From Sipunculus nudus (taxonomy: Eukaryota; Annelida; Sipuncula; Golfingiida; Sipunculidae): DNA of 64,000 nt. A program made the translations under genes and the position numbers. Numbering within the stretch: position 1 is the first letter of the stretch; each line of letters starts with the position of its first letter. Of this stretch, positions 1-14,400 are shown piece after piece. The notes under the pieces are model-generated. The model saw only the letters and a list, made by a program, of their open reading frames with translations. It did not search any database and had not been told where the DNA came from. The stretch lies in NCBI GenBank assembly GCA_026874595.1, contig CM049306.1, positions 95,655,642-95,719,641 of the forward strand, in the 5' to 3' direction.

Positions 1-90
1 TATTTGCATCTTCTGCATGACCAGATCAGCGATAAGTTTACGGTCTTCTTCTTGTGTCTCCCCCAGTAGTGACATTGAGGAGTTGTTTAC
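1..90 (-). CDS. Syn: Synapsin exon, truncated by the window edge
   Basis: Thirty in-frame codons from the acceptor (CTGATTTCAG, intron bases from 91) to the window edge, starting [20 protein letters not shown] and continuing [10 protein letters not shown]. Vertebrate synapsins have [20 protein letters not shown] followed by ELVVNKM at this point, the end of the C domain. The exon may continue left of position 1. The downstream, normally poorly conserved proline/glutamine-rich region and the C-terminus are not visible. Confidence 0.93.
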
Positions 91-3000
91 CTGAAATCAG
101 AGTCATAATAAACTAACAAAAACTGACAAACAGACAAACAGCTAAGCTTTTTATGTTCTTCTCTTGCACGGAAAAATAGAGGAGTCATTTAGCTGTAATC
201 AAACAAATAGTAACTTCAGACAGACAGGTCAGTGATCAGCTTAAAATATTTTACCTGTATCTCAAATGTAAAAAAAAAAGAACACAGAGGTGTAGTTGTT
301 ACAACAATCACAGAATCCTGTTACAAACAGGCACAAAAACATACAAACATGCTGGCAAACACTGTAAGATTATATCCAATTATTATATTGGATTATAACC
401 AACTACTGATTAATTTCTTGGTTCACCAGCAGATGGCAGCACTGCTTTTATCTGCTGTCATATCACTGTTTTCATTGAATGATAGACCTGTAATCATTAA
501 TTTATTTAATACATTAGCTCAAAACAAATGAAATTATCATAGGCAGCTATGCAAATGAATAAAGGTATAACCTAACCCTGTATAACCAAAATCAGGTACG
601 ATCCCAAAGCAGAAATAATATTACAATTGTTTAATGTCTACTTACCTCTATTATATAAGTATTTCCATCTTTTCCTTGTATAGCCTCTACAGCTATGATC
701 TCCATCCCTCCAAACAACTGGCTGCACTCATCTACCCACATCTTGAATCTGTCAACATGAAATAATGAAATGTCAGTAAATGGATCACAGTGACAGCACA
801 GGAACTCCAACATGCTAGGAAAGCACTCTCAGTTAGGAGATCTTATATCATGAGGCTATCTATTCAAATTATAATCCCTGAATAATCAACCTTACAAAGA
901 CAACAAATGAAGAATTTGCTCAAGCCTTATTTCAACATGAACTTGTTAAGCTGGAAAAGCTGTCTATTTCAAACTGACTTGGTTATCTGCCATTATATCA
1001 TCAATGTCAAACTTTTTAATCCTATATGTGTTATTTCACATATTATTTACTCTATTTTTTTTTAAATTAAACAAGTGATTAGACTGATGTTTGAAACACC
1101 AAGTCAACTGGAAAGTTTCTTGAAATTAAGCATTCTTTTGTGTATTTATCTGTCCTATCTGAATTTAAGAACATTTCAGCTACAGCTCATTGCTGCTGTA
1201 AGCCAAGATAGATTTCAAGCCAAGCCAACTTTACCTCCAATAACTTAATCAAATCAAGCCACATGAGTTGGTCGAAGTATAAAATCAGTCAAATTAAATC
1301 TAAGCCTGCCATAAAAATGTAGCTGACATGGCTCCAGGTTCTAATTTCAGTATATCACAGATTCCGCAAACCTGGCTACGTAGAATAGGTGATAACTATT
1401 TCAATCTCGTATCTAAAGTTCTTATATTATTCTGAATAAAAGGTTATATCAGAGAAAATATTTTGTGATAATACTCTGTCACAAGGCAGAAAATGCCATT
1501 ACCTGATCATTGAAGAATACGTGCCTTCAAGAATAAATAATTATAATGCTGATGTATGGGACAAACAGACCAATTCAACACATCCAAGGTTCAAGACATG
1601 GCATGCTTTACTTTACATGTATTTAATTAGATTTTTCCAGGATCCTTAGAGCTGACAACTTCCACACAAGCAGGTAACTTACATGAGTTTCACACAATAA
1701 TGCTTAATTAAGGAAAACTAGCAATAAGAGATTTTCACATAAGTTTCTGTTTCATAAATGTTTCTGTAATATTTGTGTATATGCTCATGTCGTTTTGTTA
1801 CCCTTACCTTTCATTCATGGCTATTTGTTCTAACATTGCTGATCCCGTATTGGCCTTCCAGTTACCAGATATAGATTTTCTCCTGCAAAGACAGGGATCA
1901 CAGAAAGTCAAATTGAAGACGAGGACTGCCATCTACTGCTGACATCTGGTGATAATTAGTAAAACTAAAGCAAGAACATTTACCCTGCCTGTTTGGAATC
2001 AATAGCAGTACCCTTTCTAAGACATTCCTTTCTTTATTCTCCAATTTAATTTTAAAAATTGTCTTTTTCAGAGTCATGAGATTTTAAAGCATTGGATATA
2101 AATTCATAATGATATACAAATGCAAATAAATGAATAAACAAAGTATATATTTCCATAGTGATTGAAAAAAAAGATGTATAAGTGTTGTGAATTCTAGAAA
2201 ACATAAATTGATATATGCTGACAAAGTAAATAATATTGAATTTGAAATTTCTTAATTGGCAGCCTGTTTATTATAAGGCATTTGAATGTTTCAAACATCC
2301 ATCAAAATACATTTCATTATACATAAAAGTTGTCTGAAGAATACTTCAAATGATGGCAGTTTTCAATTAAGAGATTTGGATGAAAGTGAATTCACAGCAA
2401 TGAATTGTTAAAAATAAATAGTTCAAGTGGTGTACTGTCTATAAAACACGGATCCATCAATAGAACAAATTTATCACTGGGTACACAAAAGAATATAAGA
2501 AAACATTGATTTTACAGATTTTACTGAATCTTTAAAAACATACAGATATGATAAAACAATAAAAATAAAAGTATGTATGTTCAATGTGTCAATTCAGTAT
2601 GAAAATGGATTTTTACCTGTAATTCAAATTGACAAACTAAGGCCATATAGTTCCACTGCTTAAAAAGAAAAAGACACCAAACTTCAGACCAAACAAACTG
2701 AGCTAGTATTTAAAAGTGGATATGAAAGTTTCTTAACCCAGGGGTTAGGGTCAGATCTCTGGTCCAAAAAGTAGAGTTATATTTCTAGTCCAAGGTGACC
2801 CAGTTAGACCACTACTGAAATTAGACCCAGTAAACCTCTATTCAAATGTGACCCAATTAGACTTCTCAAGTCAAAGGTGACCCAGTTAGATCTCTAGTCC
2901 CAGAATAAGATTTCTAGTCCAGATAATATCCCAGGGATAAGAGTCAGTCTGAGCAGATGAGATTGATCCCATAGATCAAAATTAGACCTCAAGTCCCAGG

Positions 3001-6000
3001 GTATACAGTTGGATCTCTGGTCAGAGACAGCCAAAGTGAGCCTAATCTCTAATTTGTGTGAATAAGGATTCATCTTTTGCCTAGAGATTAAAATCAAATA
3101 TCTGGTCCGATGGGATACTGTTCGATCTCTGGTCCCAGAGAGCAGAGTTTGATCTCAAGTCTCAGAGAATCAGGTGTTATCACTAGTCCTGGAGATCATA
3201 TTTAAATATGTAGTTTAAGGGGACAGGGTTCCATCAGGAAAAGAGCCTAGTGCCACTGCCAGGTAAGTTAAGAACAACCCAAGCTGAACTGGGTTTATTA
3301 GGAGGCATCACAGTATTTATTTTGCTGAAGTGAGCCTATTTTGTAAAGCTTAGTTTTTCTTGAGAATAAATAATATAAAAAAGATAAATTTTATACAATT
3401 AAAAATGCCTGAACCAAATGTTCAGGTTTTGTTTTTTTTTTGTTTCTTGTCGCTGAAAGGAAACAGTGTGATTGTTTAAGTTTAAAAGTGTTGGCTTATG
3501 AAACCACAAGGAAAAACTACACTCAAAATTTAACCGGAAACTAGTTAAATTTACTAGATGTGTCTGAATGACACGAATGCCCCTGCCTGGGGCAAATTAG
3601 AAACATTTGTTAAATTTTGTAAAATTTTTTTAAGTTCAGGAGGTGTTGTATGGTCTAAAGTAGGTCAACAAGGGCGAAATGCAAACTCAATCTGTAACAG
3701 GTCATTATCAAGCAACACACCAAAAATCAGGCCAGTATCTGCAGGCATTGTGAAAAAAAGTCCATACATGTGCATTTTTCATAAAAATTTCTGTCTTACA
3801 TGATATTTTCTATGTTCAGGATCTGTCATATGGTCAAAAATAAGTCAACTGGGACGAAAAGCGAACTCGATCTGTATGTGGTCATTATGCGCCCACAGAC
3901 CAAACATTAGGCCAGTATATGAGAAGCATTGCATTGCGAAACCAGAATATTAGCAAAAGCTGATAATCAGTTATAAATTTAAATTGGAGAGGTATGTACC
4001 ATGTTTCATAACAATCCATCAAATGCTTCCTGAGAAATAAGCTCCTAAGTTTTTTTCTATATTAAGCTCTGTGACCTTGAAAAGTAGGTCAAGATCACCC
4101 ATCTTTGAACTTGACCAAGATTATGTAAATATCATGCAATAGCACTGAAGAAATGAAGTTCCTGTGTTGAATACTTTTGGAGATATCCTGCACAAAAGGC
4201 CAAAATTGAAAAATCCGATAAAAATTCATTAAAAAATCAGAAATTGTAGGTGGTGCCACCAAAATTGTGACGATCATTCCAAATGATCATAGTAAGTTTT
4301 GTGAAAATCCACACAATGGTTCCTGAGATATAAGCTTCTGAGTGTTTTTGTATAATCAGCTCTTAAACAAAGAAAAATATGTCGAGGTCACCCACCTTTG
4401 CACTTGACCAAGATTTTGTTGATATACATCTTCACTGATGAAATAAAATTCCAGCGGTGAAACATTTTAGAGATATCCCACTCACAAGGCCAAAATTGAA
4501 AAATCCGATAAAAATTGATTAAAAAATCAGAAATTGCAGGTGGCGCCACCAAAATTGTGCAGCACGTACAGACCATCAGTCTTAATGATCATAGTAAGTT
4601 TTGTGAAAATCCACACAATGGTTCCTGAGATATAAGCTTCTGAGTGTTTTTCTATAATCAGCTCTAAAATGCAGAAAAATGGGTCAAGGTCAGCCATCTT
4701 CGAACTTGACCCAGATTTTATCGATATACATCTTCACTGATGAAATAAAATTCCAACGGTGAATCTTTTTAGAGATATCCCGCTCACAATGTAAAAGTTA
4801 ACACACGCAGGACGAACAGACGCCGGACGGACAGAAAGACCGGCGGACAGACAGACAGCTTGGGTGATGACAATAGCCCATCAGCCTATGAGATGAGGGC
4901 TAAAAACATGTACATTTACATTTGTCATGAAAATTTATTTTTCATGAAATTTTCTATGTTTAGAAGCTGTAAAACAATCAAAAGTAAGTCAACTGGGACA
5001 AAACACGAACTCAATCTGTAACTGGTCATTATCTGCCAACACACCAAAAATCAGGGCAGTACCTGCAGGCATTGCGGAAAAATAGTCCGTACATGTGTAT
5101 TTGTCATGAAAATTTATAGTTTTCATGAAATTTTCTATGTTCAGGAGCCGTAAAACGGTCAAAAGTAGGTTAACTGGGACGAAACGCGAACTCGATCTGT
5201 ATCTGGTCAATATCTGCCCACCGCTAAAAATCAGGCCAATATCTGCAGGCATTGCGAAAAAAAGTCCGTACATGTGCACTTGTCATGAAAATTTCTATTT
5301 TTCATGAAATTTTCTAAGTTAAGGAGCCTTAAAATGGTCAAAAGTAGGTCAACCGGGACAAAATGTGAACTTGATCTGTACCTGGTCATTATCTGCATAC
5401 ACACCAAAAATCAGGCCAATATCTGGAGGCATTGAGAAAAAAAGTCCGTACATGTGCACTTGTCATGAAAATTTCTATTTTTCATGAAATTTTCTAAGTT
5501 AAGGAGCCGTAAAACGGTCAAAAGTAGGTCAACCGGGACGAAACGCGAACTTGATCTGTAACTGGTCATTATCTGCCCACACACCAAAAATTAGGCCAAT
5601 ATCTGTAGGCATTGCGAAAAAAAGTCTGTACAACTGTTTGATTTCGGGATTTCGGAATGACGGAATGACCGACATGGGTGAAACTATATGCTGCGGCCAC
5701 TTTGTGGCGGGGGCATAAAAATGGCTGTATTATGTCACATGTAATATAGCAAAACTTGTTTCAATAAAACAGGTACTTTGTAACATCAACAAATGAATAG
5801 GCTTTCAGGTCAGTTTAAATCAGCCAATATGAGGTTAGCCGTCTTGTTTTGTTCAAGCCAACCGCCTTTGTGTGGATAACATAGTTCTGGGCTCTAACCT
5901 GGGACAAGGACTATCTTTCGCCCCAAAAAGCAGAATTAGATCTCTAGTCCTACAGGCTACAGTTTAACCTCTAGTCCTAGGTAAGCACACCTTATCTCTA

Positions 6001-9000
6001 CTTATTTCAGAGATTAAAATTAAATCTGTAGTCGCAGGGGAAAAAGTTGGATCTCAAGTCTCAGGGGGAGGATCTGAAGTACTAAGGAACTTTTAAAGTG
6101 TAGATCTTTTTAAATCTCTATTGCAGATGATCATGTAACAGGGCTTCTAATACACAGAGAAAGGGTCAGATGGATCACTTTACCTGGATGCAGCATCAGA
6201 AGAAAGGGATCAGATCAGTTTCTGATTTGACCGAGTAGTCTAATATATATGACGAGGATTCAGAGTTCCATCTATTATTTAGTCAGAGCAGTAGAACCTG
6301 TCACTTTACTCAATATGTAGAGTCAGAACAGTCAGATGTAGGGTCACATTAGTAAGATTCAGACCTTAGTTCAAACATTTAGTCTCAGGCTGACTATATG
6401 TACATCTTTCTTGTGTTTTTTCTCCTTTTATAAGATACATGTAAACTCACATGAAAGCTTTGTAGTTATTGCCGATTTTCTGGATGTGGATGTCATATTT
6501 GGCATCAATGAATGGTTCAACAGTGGAATAAGTATTGGTGACCGCCACAACACTGGCGATGTCTTGGAAGTCATAATGATTGCAAACTTTCACCTGAAAT
6601 ACAAATAACAGTCAACAATCTAGACTAACTGGATAATTTGCTGTGTTTGCCTGCAGGTATGTTGGTGTATTGAGGAAGTCATAGTGATTGCAAACTTTCA
6701 CCTGAAATAAAAATAACAGTAAATTAATCTAGTATAAAACTGGATGAATTGCTGTGGTTGTCTGCAGGTGTATTGGTGAAGTCATTGTGATTGCAAACTT
6801 CCACCTGAAATACAAATAACAATCAATCAGTCTACCGGTAGTCTGTCTAAAAGTCTAACACCTTCAAGTATCGATTGTATAGGTTCAGGATGGCGCAAAT
6901 GGGTGTTGAGCATTGATTGTGCTGAAACTGAGCTGAGAGCCATATAGTGGTTTATAACTCACTCAAGACCTGCAAAACAGCTTGACAACACACACACACA
7001 CATATACACACACAGATTCATAAGACAGAGAAACATAAACCTGTAAAAGAACTGGGTACAATGAGTACACAACTGAATTGATGTGTATTTTTCTCTGTTA
7101 ACTTTCTTATCAGGGTTATTTATCAAGCCACTGAATGATTTTTTTTTTAAATAACACTGGGATTGAATGACAATACCCATTCAGGAGGAATAACTTTTAG
7201 CGTAACCACAACACCCACACATTTTCTCTATTCTTGTTTAAAGAGAAAGAACATGACATCAAATGTGTCATAATTTGTAATAAATAAGTAATAAGATAAG
7301 CTGTTGATAACAAAACAGGAAATGTCTGTTGAGTCAGGCAAGTATATGTATAGAAACTGTGTATCTATTTCAGGGATAGGTGACACATTCCAACTAGATG
7401 ATTTACAGTTGGGCTAGATACAGTACATGTGGCCCTTATATAAATAATGAGAGCAATAGCATCCTCAGTCATCTAGATGCATGCTGATTCTCCAACTCAA
7501 TCACTTTTTTGTTTGGCTAATTAACTACTAATTTCCCCCTCTAATTAATAAAAATATGTGGTTCATCTGCATAATAAAAAAGTCACACAGACCACATGTC
7601 AGCTATATGTCAAAAGACGCCCACACCCTCCCCCTCACAAAAACCACACATGCAAGCTCATCCTGACCTCTATAAGTCAAATCCAGGTCTGTTAATGACT
7701 ATCCACACATACCCCCCCCCCCAAACTTTTTAACCTGAATTGTGTCTGATATCCTTTTAAATTCTGATTCTAACATATGAGTGAACAATTTTGCAAATGC
7801 TATATATTTAAACGTATATACAGGCAAAAATGTTCAGGAAATCTATTTTAACACCTGAAACTCCCGTTATAGTCTGGTATGATAATATTGTAATGGATAA
7901 TATTGTTAATGACAGCATGGGAAAGGCATGGACTGAAGGACTCTCCTGATATTCAACCATAAGCTTGCTCCATCCATCCATCCATCCATTCTTCCATTCA
8001 TTCTTCTATTCATTTATTCTTTCTTTCTTTCATTCTTTCTTCAATTCTTTCTTTAGATCATTCATTCATTCTTCCATTCATTCATTTATCCTTTCTTTCT
8101 TCCATGCTTTCTTCAATTCTTTCTTTCATTCATTCACTTACTCAGTGAAACAAGAATTAATGCTGTAGTAAGGGCAGTACAATATTATACAAAAACTGAT
8201 AAATAAAATAAATCAATCTAAAATCTAAATTTATGTTTTAAATAACCAATTTACTGTAAATTAAATGGTTCGCCTTTGTTCACTGTATTTACGGAGTTCC
8301 AAGTTGCTTTACAAAACAAACACTAACCCAGATTAACCAGAAGTTATACTCAATATATTCTGAAAAGAGAAACCAATGAACACAAAGAGTTTTAAATCTT
8401 AATATAAAATGGCACAGAAAGCCCAATTTAATCCAAACATTATTTATATAAAATGTAGGAATAAACAATTGATTAAAGGGAGACAAAACAGTCAGTATCT
8501 AAGTATCTAAGCAGAGTTTCTTGAGGCCTGCAGGTTTCTGCACGTTTGAAGCACTCTGGTCAAGAAACCAAACTTCACATTCCTACCACTGAAACTCAAG
8601 GGTTCAGTGTTATACTTGCTTCTGTGGCTCAGGGGCAGAGCACAGGTCTCAAAGTCTGGAGGTTGCAAGTTCAAATCTCAGCCAAGGAGCTGTGAGATTT
8701 TTGTGGAAGGCTCCCACCCAGGGTGAGCGCCCTGCAGGCTTAACGGGAAGGCTGTACCCCACAGCCATGTATCACTCACAAGCGAGTGCATCTTTGGGAG
8801 GTTCCTCAGTGTAATGACCAAGCAATGGAAATGATTACAAAGCCAGGACCTGCAGTCGGAGTACCACCGGGCCTGGGTGACACCGGGATAAAAATTTGAT
8901 AGGAAGCAAGTGATACTGCCGTGTCACCTAGTCCAAACAAAAATGGAACTCTGCATATGTGAATAATTCGATTAAGAATTAGATAAGTCAGCATTAAAAA

Positions 9001-11371
9001 ATGAAGTGGTTACCTCCTTCAAAAACAATCTTAAAAAAAAATGTTTAGTGTTTATGTAGTTTAAACCTGATTCAGAGGCATTATGAATTTTTCAAGAAGC
9101 CAGTGTCTTTACAGTAGACATACAGTGAAACCTCATATAACAACCACCTTGATAAAGTGGTCACATTTTCTATGTGGTCATCTCAGTGAGGTCAGATTAA
9201 AGGGCAAAAAAGAATTGGGACTGTGCAAAAGTGGTCATTATTTTGAAGTGGTCACTACACTGAGTTGGTTGTTACTGTTAGGAGGGGTTTTACTGTATCT
9301 GATCACAAGGCTCTATTGTTGGCTATTTTCTATGTCTGGTTCAATATTATTACTGATTCCACTTATTACACTTTTGTGACATGAACTACAACATTTGTTT
9401 TCATATCTTTTACTGTTATGTGCCATGAGCATGATATATTAAATATGTATGCAAAATAAATAAATACTTATTTTTCCTATCATACAAAGCACAAGAGCCT
9501 AGTTTCAAATTCAGTTTTCAAAAGATCTTTTTAAATTCAGCCAGACTTAGAGGAAAAGTTCCCTACTTTAACATCACTGTTTCCCTGTTGGAGTAAATGA
9601 AGAAATAATCTTTTTTTTTCTGTTCCTTAAAATATGACATACCAATGAAAGACAGTAAAACACTTCCCCCAAGGTGTCCCCCATCAATCAAGAACAAAAC
9701 TGATCCCAGTTTGTGTGGTTTAATTTCCCACTCAGGTCCACACTGACATGATGTTAATGGTTTCATGCACCTCGAGTCAGAGGTTTGTGACCCTTTTAAT
9801 TCTCAAGTCACACACATACCAGAGTCCATGTGCTTTGTCTTGTGTTTCTCCCCCTTCAAGACATAAACCATGGCTGGTTAAGACTTACACAGGACATAGA
9901 AGAATCAAAGGACCTACCAGTGGCTACCCTAAGCTCATCTCAGATTATTTTAATTACTAAAGCTAAGGGAACAGTTTACTTTATATCTTTAATTTATTGA
10001 CACATGATTGTCAACCTGGTCTCCATGTCTCAATACATAAACCACACCTGTACAGATATAAACACACTTCACCTATACAGCTATTCAGCCAATTTGCTAT
10101 ACCAGTAAGACAGTTTAAGACAAATTAAAAGCAACTAAAATCTCTTCTGTGTAAAATTGATATTTATTTTGTACATGTGTTGCCAACAATACACAACTGT
10201 TGCTAGGTGCCTAACAGTTACTCACTTTGTATCGTTCATACCTTTGCTTCTATAAGCATTTTTGGTATGGTATATGATTTGCCATGACTTATTTGGGCCT
10301 GATGTTAACCAAACACCTTCCTAGTAAGTAACTCCCCCTTTCATTCAAATCCCTGGAGTAGTCTCTTGGTAGGTGACTCAACCCTTTATTTAAATCTGTG
10401 AGGGACTCTCTTGGTCAGCTACTCGTACCCTTTATTTAAATCCCTGAAGGAAACAAATGGTCAGTGACTCCACCCTTTATTTAAATCCCTGAGGGATTCT
10501 CTTGGTCAGCGACACATACCCTTTATTTAAATCCCTGACAGACTCTTGGTTTGCGACTCTGTCCTTTATTTTAATCTCTGAAGGACTCTCTTTGTCAGTG
10601 ACTCCACCCTTCATTCAAATCCCTGGAGTAGTCTCTTGGTAGGTGACTCCACCCTTTATTTTAATCCCTGAAGGACACAAATGGTCAGTGACTCCACCCT
10701 TTATTTAAATCCCTGAGGGATTCTCTTGGTCAGTGACTCCACCTTTTATTTAAATCCCTGACAGACTCTCTTGGTCAGCAACTCCCTCCTTTATTATAAT
10801 CTCTCAGGGACTATAATGGTCGATTACTCCACCCTTTATTCAAAACCCTGAGGACTCTCTTGATCCATGAATCTGCCTTTCATTTAAATCTCTGGAGAAG
10901 TATCTTGATCAATGAACATATCCATTTTTTTAATCCCTGACAGACTCTCTAGGTCAGTTACTCTACCCTTTATTTAAAGCTCAGGAGGAGTCTTGTTCAG
11001 TGACTATATCCCTGTATTTAAAACCCCTGGAAGTTTTTCCCTGTTAATACATACTGTTCGTTGTATCCCTATTCTTACCTAGACAACTACAGCATGGATT
11101 AAAACCTTCATGTTAGAATACATGAATACCCAGAAAGTCTTTTTTTCTTTGTTTTATAAGACTGAATGGCCTGGACCAGGAGGTGTTGAAAGGTCATCAA
11201 GTCACCCCTTGTTCCTCTGCACTTTTACATGTGGCAGCTAGTCTTTTGTTTTGTGCAATTTTGTTAAATTTTAATTAAGCCTGCCACTAATTTCCCAGGG
11301 TGCCAGGTCCTGTCAGTTTGAACAAATGTCTCAATCAGTGGTCTCAGAAACTACCACTAGGTGGCAGGCTT

Positions 11372-11420
<49 letters not shown>

Positions 11421-14400
11421 ACATATAGAAATATGAATAAACATGCATAACAGTAAACCACATTCATAAATAGCTAGCATATATCTTTTTTCAATAGACA
11501 TGCACACATTCAAACCCATACATTCTTTCTTCAGGAAAACCACATGCTATGGGTATGCAACAGCATTTGCTCGTTAACTATGTCTGGTATTTTGATAGTC
11601 AGATTGGAATGAATTCCGGTTTTACTGTAAATTTTAGATGACTCTCACACAGCGTAATTTAGGGGGGGGGGAATATAAATCCTGATTCCTGCTTCCCTGA
11701 GATGAGATAAGATAGATCCTGGAAGTATCATTTATCTGTCCGCATCTAAACACAACCCGGAAAGTTATGATGTCACCACCTCATTGTGTATTAACCACTT
11801 GTGGGTACTGGGGTATTCCCACCTCACCCTCAGGGCGACTGCACCCCAAAGGGACCTATCTCAAACAGTTAAGGACACCATGAATTAACACACACTGTAA
11901 TATGTGACTTGTGGTGTAAGCCCAGTTTAGTGTTGATGTACTTGTCTAGTATTGTATGGAATAATTTACCTGATACACTCCCGTAGGGCATTCAACCTTC
12001 TTTATTCTTGGAATAAAGATTTCCAGTTTAATCTTTAGAGTTTTTGAAACTTTGGTGAATCTAAATTCTCAATTTGAAAATAATTGCTAAAAAATCCCAG
12101 ATTTCTGATAGTATCATGAGTTGTTTGATGTAAATATAGACATAGGGATATCATGATTAGGACAGAAATTTAAGACTCATGTCAAGTATCTGGTGTTTAC
12201 ATCACTGCTACTGCTGCACATAGGAAAGAGCAGCCTTTGTTTCTCTAGGTGACTGAGCATTTCCTTCAGCTGTTGGGAGATCAGAAGATAAGCCAGGCTT
12301 GTTAAAACATCATCGCAGTGTCATAAGAAATCGTGATGTCACAGAGAAACTGAACAATGTCCTGAGTGACTCAACAAGGAAAAACAGTAACTGGATGTGG
12401 CTACATGATAGTTTATACAACCAGACCCATCTGGCTTCAATGACTCAGTTGGAAGTTCTCCATGTCACATCTAATTCAGATATATATCAGTTTACTGAAG
12501 TAACTGCAATTAGTAATGTAATGTATATTTATGAATGTCCTCCTGTTGCCCAGTCCTTTTGTTAAAACTTGGGCATAGATCCATCTCTGTGGTTTACCAC
12601 ATTATCCAGAAGTAATGTTTATCTATGCATCATATGGATATCCCTTCCTAATCTGAAAGTTAATCAATCTTACCAAGGTGTGTCAATCAGGGAGATGTCA
12701 TTTGAACACTTTACTTATGGATCTCTCAAGGATTCTTGTATGGCGGCTACATCCCCTGGTGTGGCCATGTATCTATTATATTTATTCCGTACAAGAGTCA
12801 TATTAATGACAGTGCTAAGATTTCCCTATACTGATATCTTAACAGATAATTGTAAGGTACTACCAGGACACTGTAAACCCAATTGACATCCTGACAGCTT
12901 ACTTGGTCGGTCTGGTAAATCTCTGTCTTGTCTTATTTTTGCTCTTGTAATATAAATATTTGCAGTATATTCCATAACTAAGTGTTGCATAAATAGCAGC
13001 ATCTACTTAGCATCAAACTATGTAGTTACCCTTTTCATGATAAGTGGCCCATGGGTGATGATGCTCAGCTGCTGAGCACAACTAACTATACCTGAGGATG
13101 TCATGGCCAATAATACCTGCAGTCTCTGCTGTGTTTTAACTGTTTTGTGTGTAGTTGGTCAAATTATATAGGAAACAGAAACTTACATGTGGCTGGTGAT
13201 TTACCCTGGGCATCAAAAGGAATGATTGAGCTGTTTTTAGAAGCTTTACTAATCGATCAACCTGTATTGATAAAGATAAAGGTTATTTCACATAATCTGT
13301 AGCATTGTGACCTTACCTGAGCCAAGGCATATGGCAAGATTTAATGATTGCACACTGTTGAAAATTCTCAAAATTTAAAAACATTTTTCAGAGACTTCAA
13401 AATATTTTTCAGTAATTTCAAGGAAATTTCATGGAAATTTTTTGCAATTACTTGACAAGGTTTGCTACATGTATCTATTGAAAGGGTCTGTAAGATTATT
13501 ATTATTACCTAAACTCCTTATCTATGAACATTTAGAAATATGCTACTAAAAATATGTCTATAACCTTTTGCAAGAGCGGAAATTGTAAAAACATCAAAGT
13601 AAAATGTTGTAACAAATACAACAGTGGCTAAAAGTAGTCACACTGGCTCAAATTAACTTGAAAGAGGTTTATACATCAACTGATTTTCAAGCCCTTTAAT
13701 GTTTTTCAAATGCTTGAAAAGCAACAGTAAATATTTTTCATGGAGTAAATACAGATTTTCAGGAAATCATAATTTTCCAGCACTTTTAAAATCAATGCAT
13801 TACGTGGGCTTGAAATGGGGATTTGAGGAAATGTGTTTATAATCATTTGTTTGTCTCATTTTACACTGACACTGAGCCCTGTGTGTGGTCCCTAACATGA
13901 CAGGTGCATTTGATAAAGTCACTTCATGCAGAAAATAAACTGTAAGAGGTGAGGAGAAAACTATAACAGCTTGAACAACATATAACACTTTTCAAGTTAT
14001 TATTAATTTATTTAAAAAACCTGATGCTTCAGAAGCAGTAAACAAGTTAACTGAAGCACCTTAATGAAATGTGAAGAAGTTTACTTTTCCTGAAGTGGTC
14101 ATGCATATGACAAAAAAATGTGATTCACTATAAGAAAATCAATGGATTTACTTAGCTTATTTATTAAAAGGTAAAGAGTATAGCAGTCTTTTCTGAATCT
14201 TTCATAAATATAACTCAATGATGTAGGATGCATAGTCTGTCCCTTCAGATGTGTTACATTCACAGTGCAGGTTATGGAAATGTCAATCATTACTTGGGCA
14301 GTTGTTTACTGACCAATTAGTGTGAGCACATTGAACAAACAGATGTTTAGTATGGCCTCAGAGGAATACACAAGGGCCTGCACTGACCAGGGTGGTAGTA

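Noticed and set aside
7965-8168. Phe/Ser-rich ORF
   Set aside because: Translation of a tetranucleotide tract.
8618-8690. Functional tRNA gene
   Set aside because: Only the internal promoter boxes are recognisable; no complete cloverleaf, and the sequence continues as a SINE body.
11331-11543. ORF with RERERERE
   Set aside because: Translation of the (CT)n microsatellite.
12299-12886. Two consecutive ORFs (88 and 105 codons)
   Set aside because: No domain, no splice context, AT-driven composition and an in-frame stop between them.
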